64,000 nucleotides of DNA, taken from the NCBI GenBank assembly GCA_900314855.1, contig OMWZ01000013.1:20236-84235 (forward strand), written 5' to 3'. Origin of the DNA: an uncultured Selenomonadales bacterium (lineage in GTDB: Bacteria > Bacillota > Negativicutes > Acidaminococcales > Acidaminococcaceae). The notes under the pieces are model-generated. The model was given only the letters and a program-made list of their open reading frames with translations. It searched no databases and was not told where the DNA came from. Both the position numbers and the translations under genes were made by a program. This document shows, piece by piece, positions 28,538 through 37,763 of this stretch (within the stretch, counting starts at the first letter, position 1; each line of letters opens with the position of its first letter).

Positions 28538-30385
28538 TCACCTCTTTCCGTCAGAGGGGGTAAAAGTCTGCTTGAAGTCTTCAATAGCCTTCTTCAGAGC
28601 TGCTTCATTAGCGTCGGTGATTTTCTTGTTCTTGACAATATCTTCGCCGATTTCCGGGGCGTTCGTGTCGAGATATTTCAGCATTTCCGCTTCAAACCGG
28701 GTAACATCGGACGTCGCTACGTCATCCAGATAGCCTTTCGTGCCCGCGAAAATGGACATGACCTGCTTCTGGACAGGCAACGGGGAGTACTGGGGCTGTT
28801 TCAGCAGTTCCGTCATGCGGATACCGCGGTCCAGCTGTGCCTTCGTGGTCTTATCCAGGTCGGAGCCGAACTGCGCGAAAGCAGCCAGTTCGCGATACTG
28901 GGCGAGGTCCAGGCGAAGGGTACCGGCCACGCTCTTCATGGCCTTGATCTGCGCGGAACCGCCTACGCGGGAGACAGACAAGCCGACGTTGATGGCCGGA
29001 CGGATACCGGCATAGAACAGGTCCGTTTCCAGGTAGATCTGGCCGTCCGTGATGGAAATGACGTTGGTCGGGATATAGCCGCCTACGTCGCCTGCCAGGG
29101 TCTCGATGATCGGCAGGGCCGTGATGGAGCCGCCGCCGGCCTGCTCGTTCCGACGGGCCGCGCGTTCCAGCAGGCGGGAGTGCAAATAGAAGACATCGCC
29201 AGGGTACGCTTCGCGTCCGGGCGGACGGCGGAGCAGCAGGGACATGGCGCGATAGGCCACGGCGTGCTTGGACAAGTCGTCGTAGATGCAGAGCACGTCT
29301 TTGCCCTGATCCATGAAATACTCGGCCATGGAAACGCCGGCGTACGGAGCCAGGTACTGCAGCGGCGCGGACTGAGCGGCCGTAGCGGCCACGATGATGG
29401 TATAGTCCTTGGCGCCATATTTTTCCAGGGTACGGGACAGACGGGCAACAGTGGATGCCTTCTGGCCGATGGCAACGTAGACGCAGATGACGCCGTTGCC
29501 TTTCTGGTTGATGATCGTATCGATAGCGATAGCCGATTTGCCCGTACCGCGGTCGCCGATGATCAATTCGCGCTGGCCACGGCCGATAGGTACCATGGCG
29601 TCAATGGCCTTGATACCGGTCTGCAGGGGCACATCGACCGGTTTCCGGTCGGCAATGCCCGGCGACGGGGATTCGACGGGGCGGGTCGCGTTGTATTTGA
29701 TTTCGCCCAGGCCGTCGATAGGTTCGCCCAGGGGGTTGACGACGCGGCCCAGCAGGCCATCGCCGACCGGAACCTGCATCAACTTGCCCGTGCGGCGGAC
29801 GATGTCGCCCTGCTTGACGGTCGTTTCCCCGCCCATCAGAACGATACCGACCCGATCCGGCATCAGGTTCTGGACCATGCCGGACACGCCGCCGTTCAGG
29901 GATACCAGCTCACCGGCCATGGCATGGCCCAGGCCCGTGACGGTCGCAATGCCGTCGCCGACCTTTTCGATGGTGCCGACTTCTTCCATGTCGGGCTTGA
30001 TATCCGTCTCTTCGACAGTTTTCGCCAGGCTTTCCGCAACGGCGGAAAAGTCCGTGAGGGACCCCTTCGCGTTGTTTTTGGCCATGGCGTCGCTGACCTT
30101 TTCCATTTGACGCTTCACGCTGGCGTCATAAATCTGATCGCCGGCTTTTAAGACAGAACCGCCGATAATGGAAGGATCAACAGTGGTTTCCAAGTATACC
30201 AGATAGCCCAATTTATCGCCGATAAATTTGGCTACGGTGTCTTTTTCAGATACAGTGAGTTCTTTTGCCGTCGTCAGGACAACGGGGATAATGCCGTTGC
30301 TGGCAACGGACTTCAGCTTGTCACCCGCGAGCTGGAGTTTATCCAGGCTCTTGAGGATCAGGCTCAGTTTTTCGTCGCTAGCCAT
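28538..30385 (-). CDS. atpA: ATP synthase F1 subunit alpha with fused N-terminal delta (AtpH C-domain) segment
   Basis: This is a 615-residue protein, about 110 longer than usual alpha. Residues about 32-105 match the C-terminal domain of delta/[24 protein letters not shown], then [20 protein letters not shown] and [10 protein letters not shown] short linker leads to a normal alpha from about 112 ([35 protein letters not shown]). It has Walker [11 protein letters not shown] and the conserved [27 protein letters not shown] 11 bases before ATG 30385 fixes the start. There is no separate atpH between atpF and this gene, where it normally lies. Confidence 0.93.
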   Translation of the reverse strand: MASDEKLSLILKSLDKLQLAGDKLKSVASNGIIPVVLTTAKELTVSEKDTVAKFIGDKLGYLVYLETTVDPSIIGGSVLKAGDQIYDASVKRQMEKVSDAMAKNNAKGSLTDFSAVAESLAKTVEETDIKPDMEEVGTIEKVGDGIATVTGLGHAMAGELVSLNGGVSGMVQNLMPDRVGIVLMGGETTVKQGDIVRRTGKLMQVPVGDGLLGRVVNPLGEPIDGLGEIKYNATRPVESPSPGIADRKPVDVPLQTGIKAIDAMVPIGRGQRELIIGDRGTGKSAIAIDTIINQKGNGVICVYVAIGQKASTVARLSRTLEKYGAKDYTIIVAATAAQSAPLQYLAPYAGVSMAEYFMDQGKDVLCIYDDLSKHAVAYRAMSLLLRRPPGREAYPGDVFYLHSRLLERAARRNEQAGGGSITALPIIETLAGDVGGYIPTNVISITDGQIYLETDLFYAGIRPAINVGLSVSRVGGSAQIKAMKSVAGTLRLDLAQYRELAAFAQFGSDLDKTTKAQLDRGIRMTELLKQPQYSPLPVQKQVMSIFAGTKGYLDDVATSDVTRFEAEMLKYLDTNAPEIGEDIVKNKKITDANEAALKKAIEDFKQTFTPSDGKR

Positions 30386-30479
30386 ACTGTATCTTTCACC
30401 TCCATGTCTCCTGTGTGTTACAGGTATTCTAGTAACAGGCCCTAGAGCCTGTGTCATTGCTTAATGGGTTGCGGTTCGA

Positions 30480-30962
30480 TTATTTGTTCAGGACGGAATC
30501 GGCAGTCTTGGCAACCAATTCCTGGTCAGCGGCAGAATTGAGCTTCTGATCGACGACTTTGCCGGCGATTTCCGTCGCTAGGGCGATTACCTGGGCGCGG
30601 ACGTCCGTCATGGCCTGATCCTTTTCATTGGCGATATTCTGTTTCGCCGCAGCCATCATCTGATCCTTTTCAGCCTGGGCCTGTGCTACATAATCGTCAT
30701 GAACCTTCTGGCCGGCTTTGTTGGCCTTGTCGATAATAGCAGTCGCTTCCGTGCGGGCTTCAGCCAGCTGTTTGCTGTACTGTTCCTTCAGGGCTTCCGC
30801 TTCGACGCGGGTCTTTTCAGCGGTTTCCAGATCGTTGGCAACACGCGCGCGGCGTTCGTCCAACACTTTCATCAACGGTTTGTAGGCGAATTTTGCCAGG
30901 ATGAAGAGGAGGATGAGGAAATTTAAAATCTGCCAAAAAAATGTTGCATCAAATTGTATCAA
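30480..30962 (-). CDS. atpF: ATP synthase Fo subunit b
   Basis: This is the 160-residue peripheral-stalk subunit. One N-terminal membrane helix (FFWQILNFLILLFILAKF) is followed by a long charged helix that forms the dimeric stalk. The preferred start is TTG 30962, with AGGAG 8 bases upstream. GTG 30971 is possible but overlaps its own Shine-Dalgarno. The next gene would normally be delta; instead 94 bases of untranslated sequence lead to the delta-alpha fusion. Confidence 0.93.
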   Translation of the reverse strand: MIQFDATFFWQILNFLILLFILAKFAYKPLMKVLDERRARVANDLETAEKTRVEAEALKEQYSKQLAEARTEATAIIDKANKAGQKVHDDYVAQAQAEKDQMMAAAKQNIANEKDQAMTDVRAQVIALATEIAGKVVDQKLNSAADQELVAKTADSVLNK

Positions 30963-31012
30963 TTTCAGCACTCCTTTTCATGTCTATCAAGCAGATTCCC
31001 CAGCGGGGTCGC

Positions 31013-31264
31013 TTATTTTACGAACGGGTTCGCGAACACCAGGACGATGGCGATAACGACAGCGATGATGGGAATAGATTCGATCAGGCCGACAGAAATG
31101 AACATGTTGACCAGGAAGGAGGAGGACTGTTCCGGCTGACGAGCCATGCATTCGAGAGTCTTGGAGGTAACCATGCCGTCACCTTTGGCAGCGCCCAGGG
31201 CAGCGGCTGCGCCAATGATACCTGCGGCCAATACGGAGGCAGCTACGATAATTGCGTTTTCCAT
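31013..31264 (-). CDS. atpE: ATP synthase Fo subunit c with Asp29/Glu62 ion-site residues
   Basis: This is the 83-residue c-ring subunit, two helices joined by the loop ARQPE. Helix 2 has the essential carboxylate in GLIESIPIIAVVIA (Glu62, Ser63). In helix 1 the position equivalent to Ilyobacter Gln32 / Fusobacterium Glu32 is Asp29 (AAKGDGMV), exactly 33 residues before Glu62. An acidic residue at that place plus the ES pair resembles the two-carboxylate motif reported for the Fusobacterium Na+ rotor. The Tyr70 equivalent is Ile here, so ion specificity is open. Confidence 0.94.
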   Translation of the reverse strand: MENAIIVAASVLAAGIIGAAAALGAAKGDGMVTSKTLECMARQPEQSSSFLVNMFISVGLIESIPIIAVVIAIVLVFANPFVK

Positions 31265-31364
31265 GTTAGATACTCATCCTTTCAATTTTCTTTTCTTAAA
31301 ATAACCAACCAGTTTTTGTCATTCATTGCGCGGATCCGGCCGTCCCGCCGGATTCCTCTCCTGC

Positions 31365-32066
31365 TCAGTGCTTGACGAACGACGGCGCGATATTGATGAT
31401 AGACAGCATCGTGAAAACGAAGGCCTGCAAGACGCCGACGAAGAGACTGAACAGTACCCAGATGTCAGGGATGACCCAGGGGCACAACTTATACAAGACA
31501 ATCAGAAGAATTTCGCCGGCAAGGATATTACCAAACAGACGAAGTGCCAAGGTTACGGGTTTCGCGATTTCTTCGATGAGGTTCAGCGGTAAGAACGGAA
31601 GATACGGCTTCACAAAATGGCCGAAATAGTGGATCCCGTTGCGGCCGATACCGTAGATGTAAGCGATGACCATAACCAGGATGGACAAGGCAAAGACGGT
31701 GTTCACGTCGTTCGTGGGCGAAGTGAAGTGTACGCCGATGCTCGGCAGGAACACACCCAGTTCGTTGGAAACGAACAGATAGAGGAACAGCGTGAAGAAG
31801 AATGCCTGCAGTTTTTCGCGGCCTTCCTTCCCCAAGTTGCTTTCAATCAGTCCGCCCAGGGCGTCGAAGAACATCTCCAAAGCTACCTGCGCGCGGCCCG
31901 GAATCATTTTGGACCCGGACGTGATACACCAGACGATGACAATCGTGAGAATGCACGCGAGCCAGCTCATGTAGAGCGTCTGCATGCGGACCGTCATGCC
32001 GAGGAAGTCCAGCTGCATGGGCAGGTAATGGATAATCTCGTTGCTTGCTTGTTCAGCAGTTCCCAT
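31365..32066 (-). CDS. atpB: ATP synthase Fo subunit a
   Basis: This is the 233-residue stator channel subunit with about five membrane helices. It has the essential Arg in LALRLFGNILAGE and the conserved SNELGVFLPSIG and PLNLIEEIAKPV segments. It forms the ion half-channels against the c-ring. AGGAAAGGAG precedes ATG 32066. It lies 18 bases after atpI and 100 bases before atpE. Confidence 0.96.
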   Translation of the reverse strand: MGTAEQASNEIIHYLPMQLDFLGMTVRMQTLYMSWLACILTIVIVWCITSGSKMIPGRAQVALEMFFDALGGLIESNLGKEGREKLQAFFFTLFLYLFVSNELGVFLPSIGVHFTSPTNDVNTVFALSILVMVIAYIYGIGRNGIHYFGHFVKPYLPFLPLNLIEEIAKPVTLALRLFGNILAGEILLIVLYKLCPWVIPDIWVLFSLFVGVLQAFVFTMLSIINIAPSFVKH

Positions 32067-32084
32067 CTCGTTTTTCTCCTTTCC

Positions 32085-32495
32085 TCACGGCCGGCGAATA
32101 TCTGTAGGGTTCTTTCGGCGCGTGAAATTTAGTAAATTAAAAATAAATATAATATGTAACAGGACAAAGCCCAGCAGCAGCGGTGCCGCTGCCAGTCCCA
32201 GTCCCAACATACTACAAACGAAGATAACCGCGAGACTCACGCGGGTGACCCGCATACTGTTCACCAGACCCCAGGCCCGCTCGGGATGCAGGGTGGAATA
32301 CCACGCCCAGACAAGGACGATCACCACGTCCAGCAGGGACCAGGCCAGGGCACACAGCCAAGAGCGCAGGGCACCGCCGGAAAGCAGGAGGCAGCCGGCG
32401 GCCCCCACGAGGGCCGTCAGCCAGGACTGGCGTCTCCAAAGCCGCTTCAAGGCCGCCATGACGTCGGTCGGGCTACTTCCTCTGAAATCCAGCAT
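32085..32495 (-). CDS. atpI: AtpI-like membrane protein, first gene of the atp operon
   Basis: This is a 136-residue protein with four predicted membrane helices and a basic tail (LLNFTRRKNPTDIRRP). Such AtpI/DUF-type proteins precede atpB in many Firmicutes and are proposed to help c-ring assembly. Sequence is poorly conserved, so the name rests on position, size and topology. An SD-like GGAG (GGAGCACAACACCCT) precedes ATG 32495. The operon promoter lies about 50 bases upstream. Confidence 0.72.
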   Translation of the reverse strand: MLDFRGSSPTDVMAALKRLWRRQSWLTALVGAAGCLLLSGGALRSWLCALAWSLLDVVIVLVWAWYSTLHPERAWGLVNSMRVTRVSLAVIFVCSMLGLGLAAAPLLLGFVLLHIIFIFNLLNFTRRKNPTDIRRP

Positions 32496-32546
32496 AGGGT
32501 GTTGTGCTCCATAATTGTGAAAAATCTGTGATATGTACGCTACATT

Positions 32547-32575
32547 ATTGTAATATATTCCGGCCGCATCGGCAA
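32547..32575 (-). promoter_or_regulatory. Promoter of the atp operon
   Basis: On the minus strand, TTGCCG (32570-32575) and TACAAT (32547-32552) are 17 bases apart, with a leader of about 45 bases to atpI. Confidence 0.7.
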
Positions 32576-32648
32576 CTCTTTTTTGTGCCGTGCCACGGCG
32601 GAACTACAGAGTATACAAAAAGCCTTCCTGTTCTTCTATTTTCACTTA

Positions 32649-33806
32649 TTATTGTACATTGAATTCATCCGGCATTTCGTCCGTATAGCCAAAGCGGTTC
32701 AGGATGAAGCCGACGATGCGCCGGCAGGCCTGGCCGTCCCCGTACGGGTTGACGGCCTCGGCCATACTTTGGTAGTACGACCGGTCGGTCAGCAGCCGCA
32801 GCGTCTCGTTCCGGACGGCGTCGTAGTCCGTGCCGACGAGGCGTACCGTGCCGGCCGCGACCGCTTCGGGCCGCTCCGTCGTCCCGCGCAGGACCAGGAC
32901 CGGCTTGCCCAGGGCCGGCGCCTCCTCCTGGATGCCGCCGCTGTCCGTCAGGATAACGGAAGCGCGGCTCATGAGGTTGGCGAAGGGCTGGTAATCCATG
33001 GGTTCCGTCAAATAGACCCGGTCCTGTCCGGCCAGTTCGGCCTGCACTACTTCGCGGACTTTCGGATTCTTGTGGACGGGGAAGACGGCCGCCACGTCGG
33101 GGCACTGCGCCAGGGCGTCCTTGACGGCGCGATAGACATGGCGCATCGGTTCGCCCAGGTTCTCGCGGCGGTGGGTCGTCATGACTAACAGGCGGGGATG
33201 GCGGGACAGGGCCTCTTCCACGACGGGATCGTCAAAGCGGTAATCCGCCTGGACCGTCGTGGCCAGGGCATCGATGACCGTGTTGCCCGTCACAAAAATC
33301 GCCGCAGGGTCCACGTTTTCCCGCAGCAGGTTATCCCGGCTCGTCGTCGTCGGCGCAAAATGCAGGTCCGCGATGGCGCCGGTCAGTTTCCGGTTCATTT
33401 CTTCCGGGAAGGGGGAATACTTGTTGCCCGTGCGCAGTCCCGCTTCCACGTGGCCGACGGGGATCTGCAGATAATACGCGGCCAGGGCGCCGGCAAAGGT
33501 CGTCGTCGTATCGCCGTGGACCAGAACCAGGTCCGGCCGAGCCTTTTCCATGACCTCCTTCAGGCCCGTCAGGGCACGGGTCGTGACGTCGTACAACGTC
33601 TGGCCGCCCTGCATGATGTTCAAGTCGTAGTCGGGCACGATACCGAACAGGTCCAGCACCTGGTCCAGCATTTCGCGGTGCTGGGCCGTGACGGCCACGA
33701 TGGGCTCCAACGTATCCGGGTGCCTGCGGAGCTCCTGCACCAGGGGGCACATCTTGATTGCCTCCGGGCGGGTGCCGAACACCGTCATCACTTTCAGTTT
33801 TTTCAA
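32649..33806 (-). CDS. wecB: UDP-N-acetylglucosamine 2-epimerase (non-hydrolysing)
   Basis: This is a 385-residue enzyme that interconverts UDP-GlcNAc and UDP-ManNAc for surface glycans. Family motifs are VFGTRPEAIKM at the N-terminus, LVHGDTTTTFAGALAAYY, GHVEAGLRTGNKYSPFPEEM, MTTHRRENLG and LTDSGGIQEEAPALGKPVLV. Length and motifs are complete. It follows wecA by 25 bases, so both sugar-lipid and sugar-nucleotide steps sit together at the end of the rpiB-led unit. Confidence 0.96.
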   Translation of the reverse strand: MKKLKVMTVFGTRPEAIKMCPLVQELRRHPDTLEPIVAVTAQHREMLDQVLDLFGIVPDYDLNIMQGGQTLYDVTTRALTGLKEVMEKARPDLVLVHGDTTTTFAGALAAYYLQIPVGHVEAGLRTGNKYSPFPEEMNRKLTGAIADLHFAPTTTSRDNLLRENVDPAAIFVTGNTVIDALATTVQADYRFDDPVVEEALSRHPRLLVMTTHRRENLGEPMRHVYRAVKDALAQCPDVAAVFPVHKNPKVREVVQAELAGQDRVYLTEPMDYQPFANLMSRASVILTDSGGIQEEAPALGKPVLVLRGTTERPEAVAAGTVRLVGTDYDAVRNETLRLLTDRSYYQSMAEAVNPYGDGQACRRIVGFILNRFGYTDEMPDEFNVQ

Positions 33807-33831
33807 CGGAAAGACCTCCTCCCAAAACCCG

Positions 33832-34842
33832 CTAATTCATGCGGTCGTTCAAAATACCGATCTTTTTGGCCCCAATGGCGATGGCCACGACCACCACCAC
33901 AATGACCGCCGCCGCCACATAGCCGCTCGCCACGGACAGGACGGCTGCCGCCAGGCTCAGGACGATGCTGATGGCATACATGAGCAGGACCGCCTGCCGC
34001 TGGCTCAGGCCCATGGCCAGGAGCCGGTGGTGTAGATGGCCCTTGTCGGGCTGGAAAATGGGACGGCCGTTGCTGTAGCGCCGAAGGATGGCGAAGGCCG
34101 TGTCCATGATCGGCACGCCCAGGGCCACGGCAGGCACGATCAGGGCGATAGTGGCGGCACTCTTGACGGCGCCGAAGACCGAAATGGCCGCCAGCATGTA
34201 GCCGATGAACATACTGCCCGTATCGCCCATGAAAATGGTCGCCGGATTGAAATTGTAGTGGATAAAGCCGATGATGGCGCCGGCCAGGGCCGCCGTAACC
34301 GTCGCCACCGGGAAATAGCCCTGGTGGACGGCCACGAGGATGACCGTAAGGGAAGCGATGCCCGTCACGCCGGCCGCCAGTCCGTCCAGGCCGTCGATCA
34401 GGTTGACGACGTTAATGAAACTGATGACCCAGAAAATGGTAAAGGGGATGGACAGGTATTCCAGGTAGAAATACCCGCCGAAGGGATTGTTGAGCCATTC
34501 GATGCGAATATCGAACAGGCACAGGATACAGGCCCCGACAATCTGGCCCAGGAGTTTTCCCTTCGCCGGCAGGGAGTACTTGTCATCCAGGATGCCCAGG
34601 ATGACGATCCACGTGCCGCCCAACAGGATACCGAGGATATCCTTCGTCAAGGGGACACACAAGACCACGGCAAGGACGGTGGCCAAATAAATGGCCAGCC
34701 CGCCAAGCCGCGGCATGATGTGCGTATGGACTTTGCGCTTGTCGGGACGGTCTACCGCCCCGATGCGGAACGCCAGCTTCTTCACGTAGGGCGTGAGCAG
34801 AAAACTGGCCAACAATGCGATAATGAGGGCTAAAATATACAC
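33832..34842 (-). CDS. wecA: Undecaprenyl-phosphate GlcNAc-1-phosphate transferase (WecA/TagO family)
   Basis: This 336-residue polytopic protein attaches a sugar-1-phosphate to undecaprenyl phosphate, the first step of O-antigen or secondary wall polymer synthesis. Visible motifs are GILDDKYSLPAKGK (Mg site), NVVNLIDGLDGLAAG, IFMGDTGSMF and the cytoplasmic PDKGHLHHRLL loop typical of WecA/TagO rather than MraY. The start is GTG 34842, nine bases after AGAGG. Its hydrophobic helices have a notable run of Val/Ala/Ile near the C-terminus. Confidence 0.93.
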   Translation of the reverse strand: MYILALIIALLASFLLTPYVKKLAFRIGAVDRPDKRKVHTHIMPRLGGLAIYLATVLAVVLCVPLTKDILGILLGGTWIVILGILDDKYSLPAKGKLLGQIVGACILCLFDIRIEWLNNPFGGYFYLEYLSIPFTIFWVISFINVVNLIDGLDGLAAGVTGIASLTVILVAVHQGYFPVATVTAALAGAIIGFIHYNFNPATIFMGDTGSMFIGYMLAAISVFGAVKSAATIALIVPAVALGVPIMDTAFAILRRYSNGRPIFQPDKGHLHHRLLAMGLSQRQAVLLMYAISIVLSLAAAVLSVASGYVAAAVIVVVVVAIAIGAKKIGILNDRMN

Positions 34843-34882
34843 GCTCGCTTAACCTCTGGATCTCTGAAGATAGGAAGCCGCC

Positions 34883-35374
34883 TTACTGGCCGTCCTGACC
34901 GTCCTCCGGGCGGGCAGGGGCGTCGAGGACCTCCACGCGGATCGTCGAACCGGCCAGCATTTCCTCCGCCAGTTTGTCCGGATAAGGCTCTTTGTAGACA
35001 ATCCGTTCGATGCCCGCGTTGATGAGAATCTTGGTGCAGACCACGCAGGGCTGGTTGGTACAGTAGAGCGTCCCGCCTTCGACGGAGACGCCGTGCACGG
35101 CCGCCTGTATGACGGCGTTCTGCTCCGCGTGGATGCCGCGGCACAGTTCATGGTTCTGGCCCGACGGGACATGAAGCTGTTCCCGCAGGCACCCGACTTC
35201 GGCACAGTGGGGCATGCCCTTGGGTGTCCCGTTGTACCCCGTCGCCAGGATTTGCCGGTCCTTCACGATAACCGCGCCGACACTGCGGCGCAGGCACGTG
35301 GACCGCTTGCTGACCACTTCGGCGATTTCCATGAAATAGTGGTCCCAATCAGGTCTTGTTTCCTTCACTGCCAT
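34883..35374 (-). CDS. dCMP/deoxycytidylate deaminase family protein (ComEB-like)
   Basis: This is a 163-residue zinc-dependent deaminase with the HAEQNAV active-site motif and the PCVVCTK zinc-ligand pair. The extra Cys/His-rich stretch ([13 protein letters not shown]...[10 protein letters not shown]) is typical of dCMP deaminases, which make dUMP for thymidylate synthesis. The C-terminal about 20 residues are acidic and not conserved. It lies between upp and wecA in the same direction, together with another pyrimidine salvage gene. Confidence 0.9.
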   Translation of the reverse strand: MAVKETRPDWDHYFMEIAEVVSKRSTCLRRSVGAVIVKDRQILATGYNGTPKGMPHCAEVGCLREQLHVPSGQNHELCRGIHAEQNAVIQAAVHGVSVEGGTLYCTNQPCVVCTKILINAGIERIVYKEPYPDKLAEEMLAGSTIRVEVLDAPARPEDGQDGQ

Positions 35375-35434
35375 AAGAATCCTTCCTTCCGCCGGCGGTC
35401 AGCGACAGTCGGCGCGGGCCGGGCCGCGGACGGC

Positions 35435-36055
35435 TCACAGGGTGCCGAAGACGCGGTCGCCCGCATCGCCCAGTCCGGGCAGGATGTAGGCCTTGTCATT
35501 CAATTCGCGATCCAAGGCCGCCGTATAGATTTCCACATCCGGATGGGCCTGGTTGACGACTTCCACCCCCTGCGGCGCTGCCACGAGCACCATAAGGGTG
35601 ATGTTTTTCAGTCCGTGCTCCTTGAGCATCGTAATGGCCGCCGCCGCGGAACCGCCCGTGGCCAGCATGGGGTCGACGACGATACACTTCGCATCCATCT
35701 GCTTGGGCAGGCCGCAGTAGTATTCGTGGGGCGCATGGGTGACCGGATCCCGGTACAGGCCGATGTGGCCCACGTGGGCGTAGGGAATCATGTTGAGGAC
35801 GCCGTTCAGGAGCCCCAGTCCGGCGCGCAGGATCGGGATAATCGTCACTTCGTCCTTCAGGCGGGCGCCCGTCATCGTTTCCAGGGGCGTTTCCACCGCA
35901 ACGGGCTCCGTCGGCCAGTCACGGGTGACTTCGTACGTCATGAGCGACGCGATTTCGCCGCAAAGTTCGCGAAAATTCTTGCTGTTGCAGTTCTTGTCGC
36001 GCATCATCGTCAGCTTGTGCGCGATTAACGGATGTTCCACAATGTGCAGTTTCAT
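35435..36055 (-). CDS. upp: Uracil phosphoribosyltransferase
   Basis: This 206-residue enzyme makes UMP from uracil and PRPP. It has the PRPP-binding loop VVDPMLATGGSAAAAI (about 127-142) and the uracil-binding C-terminus YILPGLGDAGDRVFGT. The length is typical. It starts at ATG 36055 behind AAGGGGACC, 23 bases after rpiB, and is followed by the dCMP deaminase. Confidence 0.97.
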   Translation of the reverse strand: MKLHIVEHPLIAHKLTMMRDKNCNSKNFRELCGEIASLMTYEVTRDWPTEPVAVETPLETMTGARLKDEVTIIPILRAGLGLLNGVLNMIPYAHVGHIGLYRDPVTHAPHEYYCGLPKQMDAKCIVVDPMLATGGSAAAAITMLKEHGLKNITLMVLVAAPQGVEVVNQAHPDVEIYTAALDRELNDKAYILPGLGDAGDRVFGTL

Positions 36056-36078
36056 TTCGTAGGTCCCCTTCCGGTTCG

Positions 36079-36516
36079 TTATTTTTCAATAGCCATGATC
36101 TTATGGACACGGCGTTCATGGCGTCCGCCGGCAAATTCCGTATCCAGCCATACGTCGAGCATCATTTCCGCCAGGCCCGGTCCCGTGACGCGTTCGCCCA
36201 GGCACAGGACATTGGCGTCGTTGTGTTCACGGCTCATCTTCGCGGAAAACACATCGCCGCACAGGGCCGCCCGGATCCCGTCGACCTTGTTGGCCGCCAT
36301 GGACATGCCGATGCCCGTGCCGCAGACCAGGATGCCCCGGTCCGCCCGGCCCGAAACGACTTCGTCGCACACCTTGACCGCGAAATCAGGATAGTCGCAG
36401 GAATCATCCGTATAAGTTCCCACGTCCGTATACTCCACATTCCGCGCCGCCAGATGCTCCTGGAGGACCTTCTTCAGATGGATGCCGCCGTGATCGCAGC
36501 CAATCGCAATTTTCAT
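36079..36516 (-). CDS. rpiB: Ribose-5-phosphate isomerase B
   Basis: This is a 145-residue RpiB/LacA-fold isomerase interconverting ribose-5-P and ribulose-5-P. It has AIGCDHGGIHLK at the N-terminus, the DDSCDYPDFA loop, the catalytic Cys/Gly stretch GILVCGTGIGMSMAANK and SREHNDANVLCLG. GGAGGCGG precedes ATG 36516; the longer in-frame reading has no support. It leads the rpiB-upp-comEB-wecA-wecB unit. Confidence 0.96.
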   Translation of the reverse strand: MKIAIGCDHGGIHLKKVLQEHLAARNVEYTDVGTYTDDSCDYPDFAVKVCDEVVSGRADRGILVCGTGIGMSMAANKVDGIRAALCGDVFSAKMSREHNDANVLCLGERVTGPGLAEMMLDVWLDTEFAGGRHERRVHKIMAIEK

Positions 36517-36576
36517 TTTTCCGCCTCCGCAATGTTCCCTTGCCACCCTGGGGGTGGCGTATTCTTCAATCGTTTT

Positions 36577-36605
36577 ATTTTACCATAAACAGGCCACAGT
36601 TACAA
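36577..36605 (-). promoter_or_regulatory. Promoter of the rpiB-wecB unit
   Basis: On the minus strand, TTGTAA (36600-36605) and TAAAAT (36577-36582) are 17 bases apart. The leader contains a GC-rich hairpin (GCCACC/GGTGGC at 36542-36558). Confidence 0.65.
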
Positions 36606-36643
36606 ACGGCCGTTCCGCAGGACACGGCGATTCCCCGCCGGCC

Positions 36644-37753
36644 TCACTCGGCCAGCAGGTAGTCCGGGAAGCCCGTCCCGCCCTGGACCGTCACGACGCC
36701 GTCCCGGGCCTGGAGGATGTGGAACCCCGCCGCCTTCCGCAGCCGGTTCATGACCGCCAGGCCCATGCCGCCCTCGTCCACGCCCATGCCCAAGATCAGC
36801 TGGGGATGGAAGCGGTCAAAGTCCCGCAGCAGCGTGTAGAGGTTCTCCGCCAGGTCCGCCTTGCCCCGCCCCCAGGAGAGGATCAGGAACGACGGGTTGC
36901 GTCCCAGCCGTTCCCGCAGGGACCGCGCCGTGACGGCGTCGCAGAGGATGCCCGCGCGCACGCCCTTTGCGGCCGCCCGTTCCGCCGCCCGGGCCAGGCA
37001 CAGGGGCGCCTCGTCCCCCTCGTAAAGGTAGAGCGGCGCCGCCGGGGCATAGTGGCGGTATTTCATACCCGGCGCCTTCGGGCGCAGGGCGGGATTGCCC
37101 GCCAGGGCCGGATCGATATCGACGGCGCCCAGGAGGTTCTCCAACATTTCCCGGGTAATGCCGCCGGGCCGCAGGATTGTCGGAATGGGGGACGTCGTGT
37201 CCACGACGGTCGATTCCACGCCGATGCCGCAGCTGCCGCCATCCAGGATGCCTGCGATTTTCCCGTCCATGTCCTCCGCCACGTCCGCGGCGTTCGTCGG
37301 GCTCGGCTTGCCGGATAAGTTGGCGCTCGGCGCCGCGATGGGGCAGCCGCAGGCCGCGATAAACGCATTCGCCACAGGATGGGAAGGCATGCGCACGGCC
37401 ACCGTGTCGAGGCCCGCGCTCGTTTCGTCGGGCACGCAGGGCGCCTTGGGCACGACCACCGTCAGGGGGCCGGGCCAGAAGGTCTCGATGAGGGCCCGGG
37501 CGCTGGCGCTCAGGCCCGTCGTCAACGTCTCGACCTGCTCTTTGCGGGCCACGTGCAGAATCAGGGGATTGTCCACGGGCCGCCCCTTGGCCGCGAAAAT
37601 CCGGGCCACGGCGGCGCCGTTCAGACCGTCCGCCCCGAGGCCGTACACCGTTTCCGTCGGAAAAGCGACGACTTCGCCGGCCCGCACCAGAGCAGCCGCC
37701 TCTTCCATCGCCTGCCGCGGGTTTTTCTTCAAATCCCAATACTTCGTTTCCAC
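36644..37753 (-). CDS. sua5: L-threonylcarbamoyladenylate synthase (Sua5/YwlC, two-domain form)
   Basis: This is a 369-residue enzyme that makes threonylcarbamoyl-AMP for the t6A modification of ANN-decoding tRNAs. It has an N-terminal YrdC domain (about 1-205) with VAFPTETVYGLG, AAKGRPVDNPL and SANLSGKPSPT. A C-terminal Sua5 domain follows (about 230-365). The start is GTG 37753 behind GAGGAGAG. The open frame runs about 125 codons further upstream, but that part overlaps prmC in another frame and is not homologous. It follows prmC by 10 bases. Confidence 0.93.
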   Translation of the reverse strand: METKYWDLKKNPRQAMEEAAALVRAGEVVAFPTETVYGLGADGLNGAAVARIFAAKGRPVDNPLILHVARKEQVETLTTGLSASARALIETFWPGPLTVVVPKAPCVPDETSAGLDTVAVRMPSHPVANAFIAACGCPIAAPSANLSGKPSPTNAADVAEDMDGKIAGILDGGSCGIGVESTVVDTTSPIPTILRPGGITREMLENLLGAVDIDPALAGNPALRPKAPGMKYRHYAPAAPLYLYEGDEAPLCLARAAERAAAKGVRAGILCDAVTARSLRERLGRNPSFLILSWGRGKADLAENLYTLLRDFDRFHPQLILGMGVDEGGMGLAVMNRLRKAAGFHILQARDGVVTVQGGTGFPDYLLAE

Positions 37754-37763
37754 TTGTCTCTCC

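Noticed and set aside
32600..32648. Terminator after wecB
   Set aside because: A GCCGTG/CACGGC hairpin exists, but in the minus reading it is followed by A-rich and not T-rich sequence, so I do not call it.
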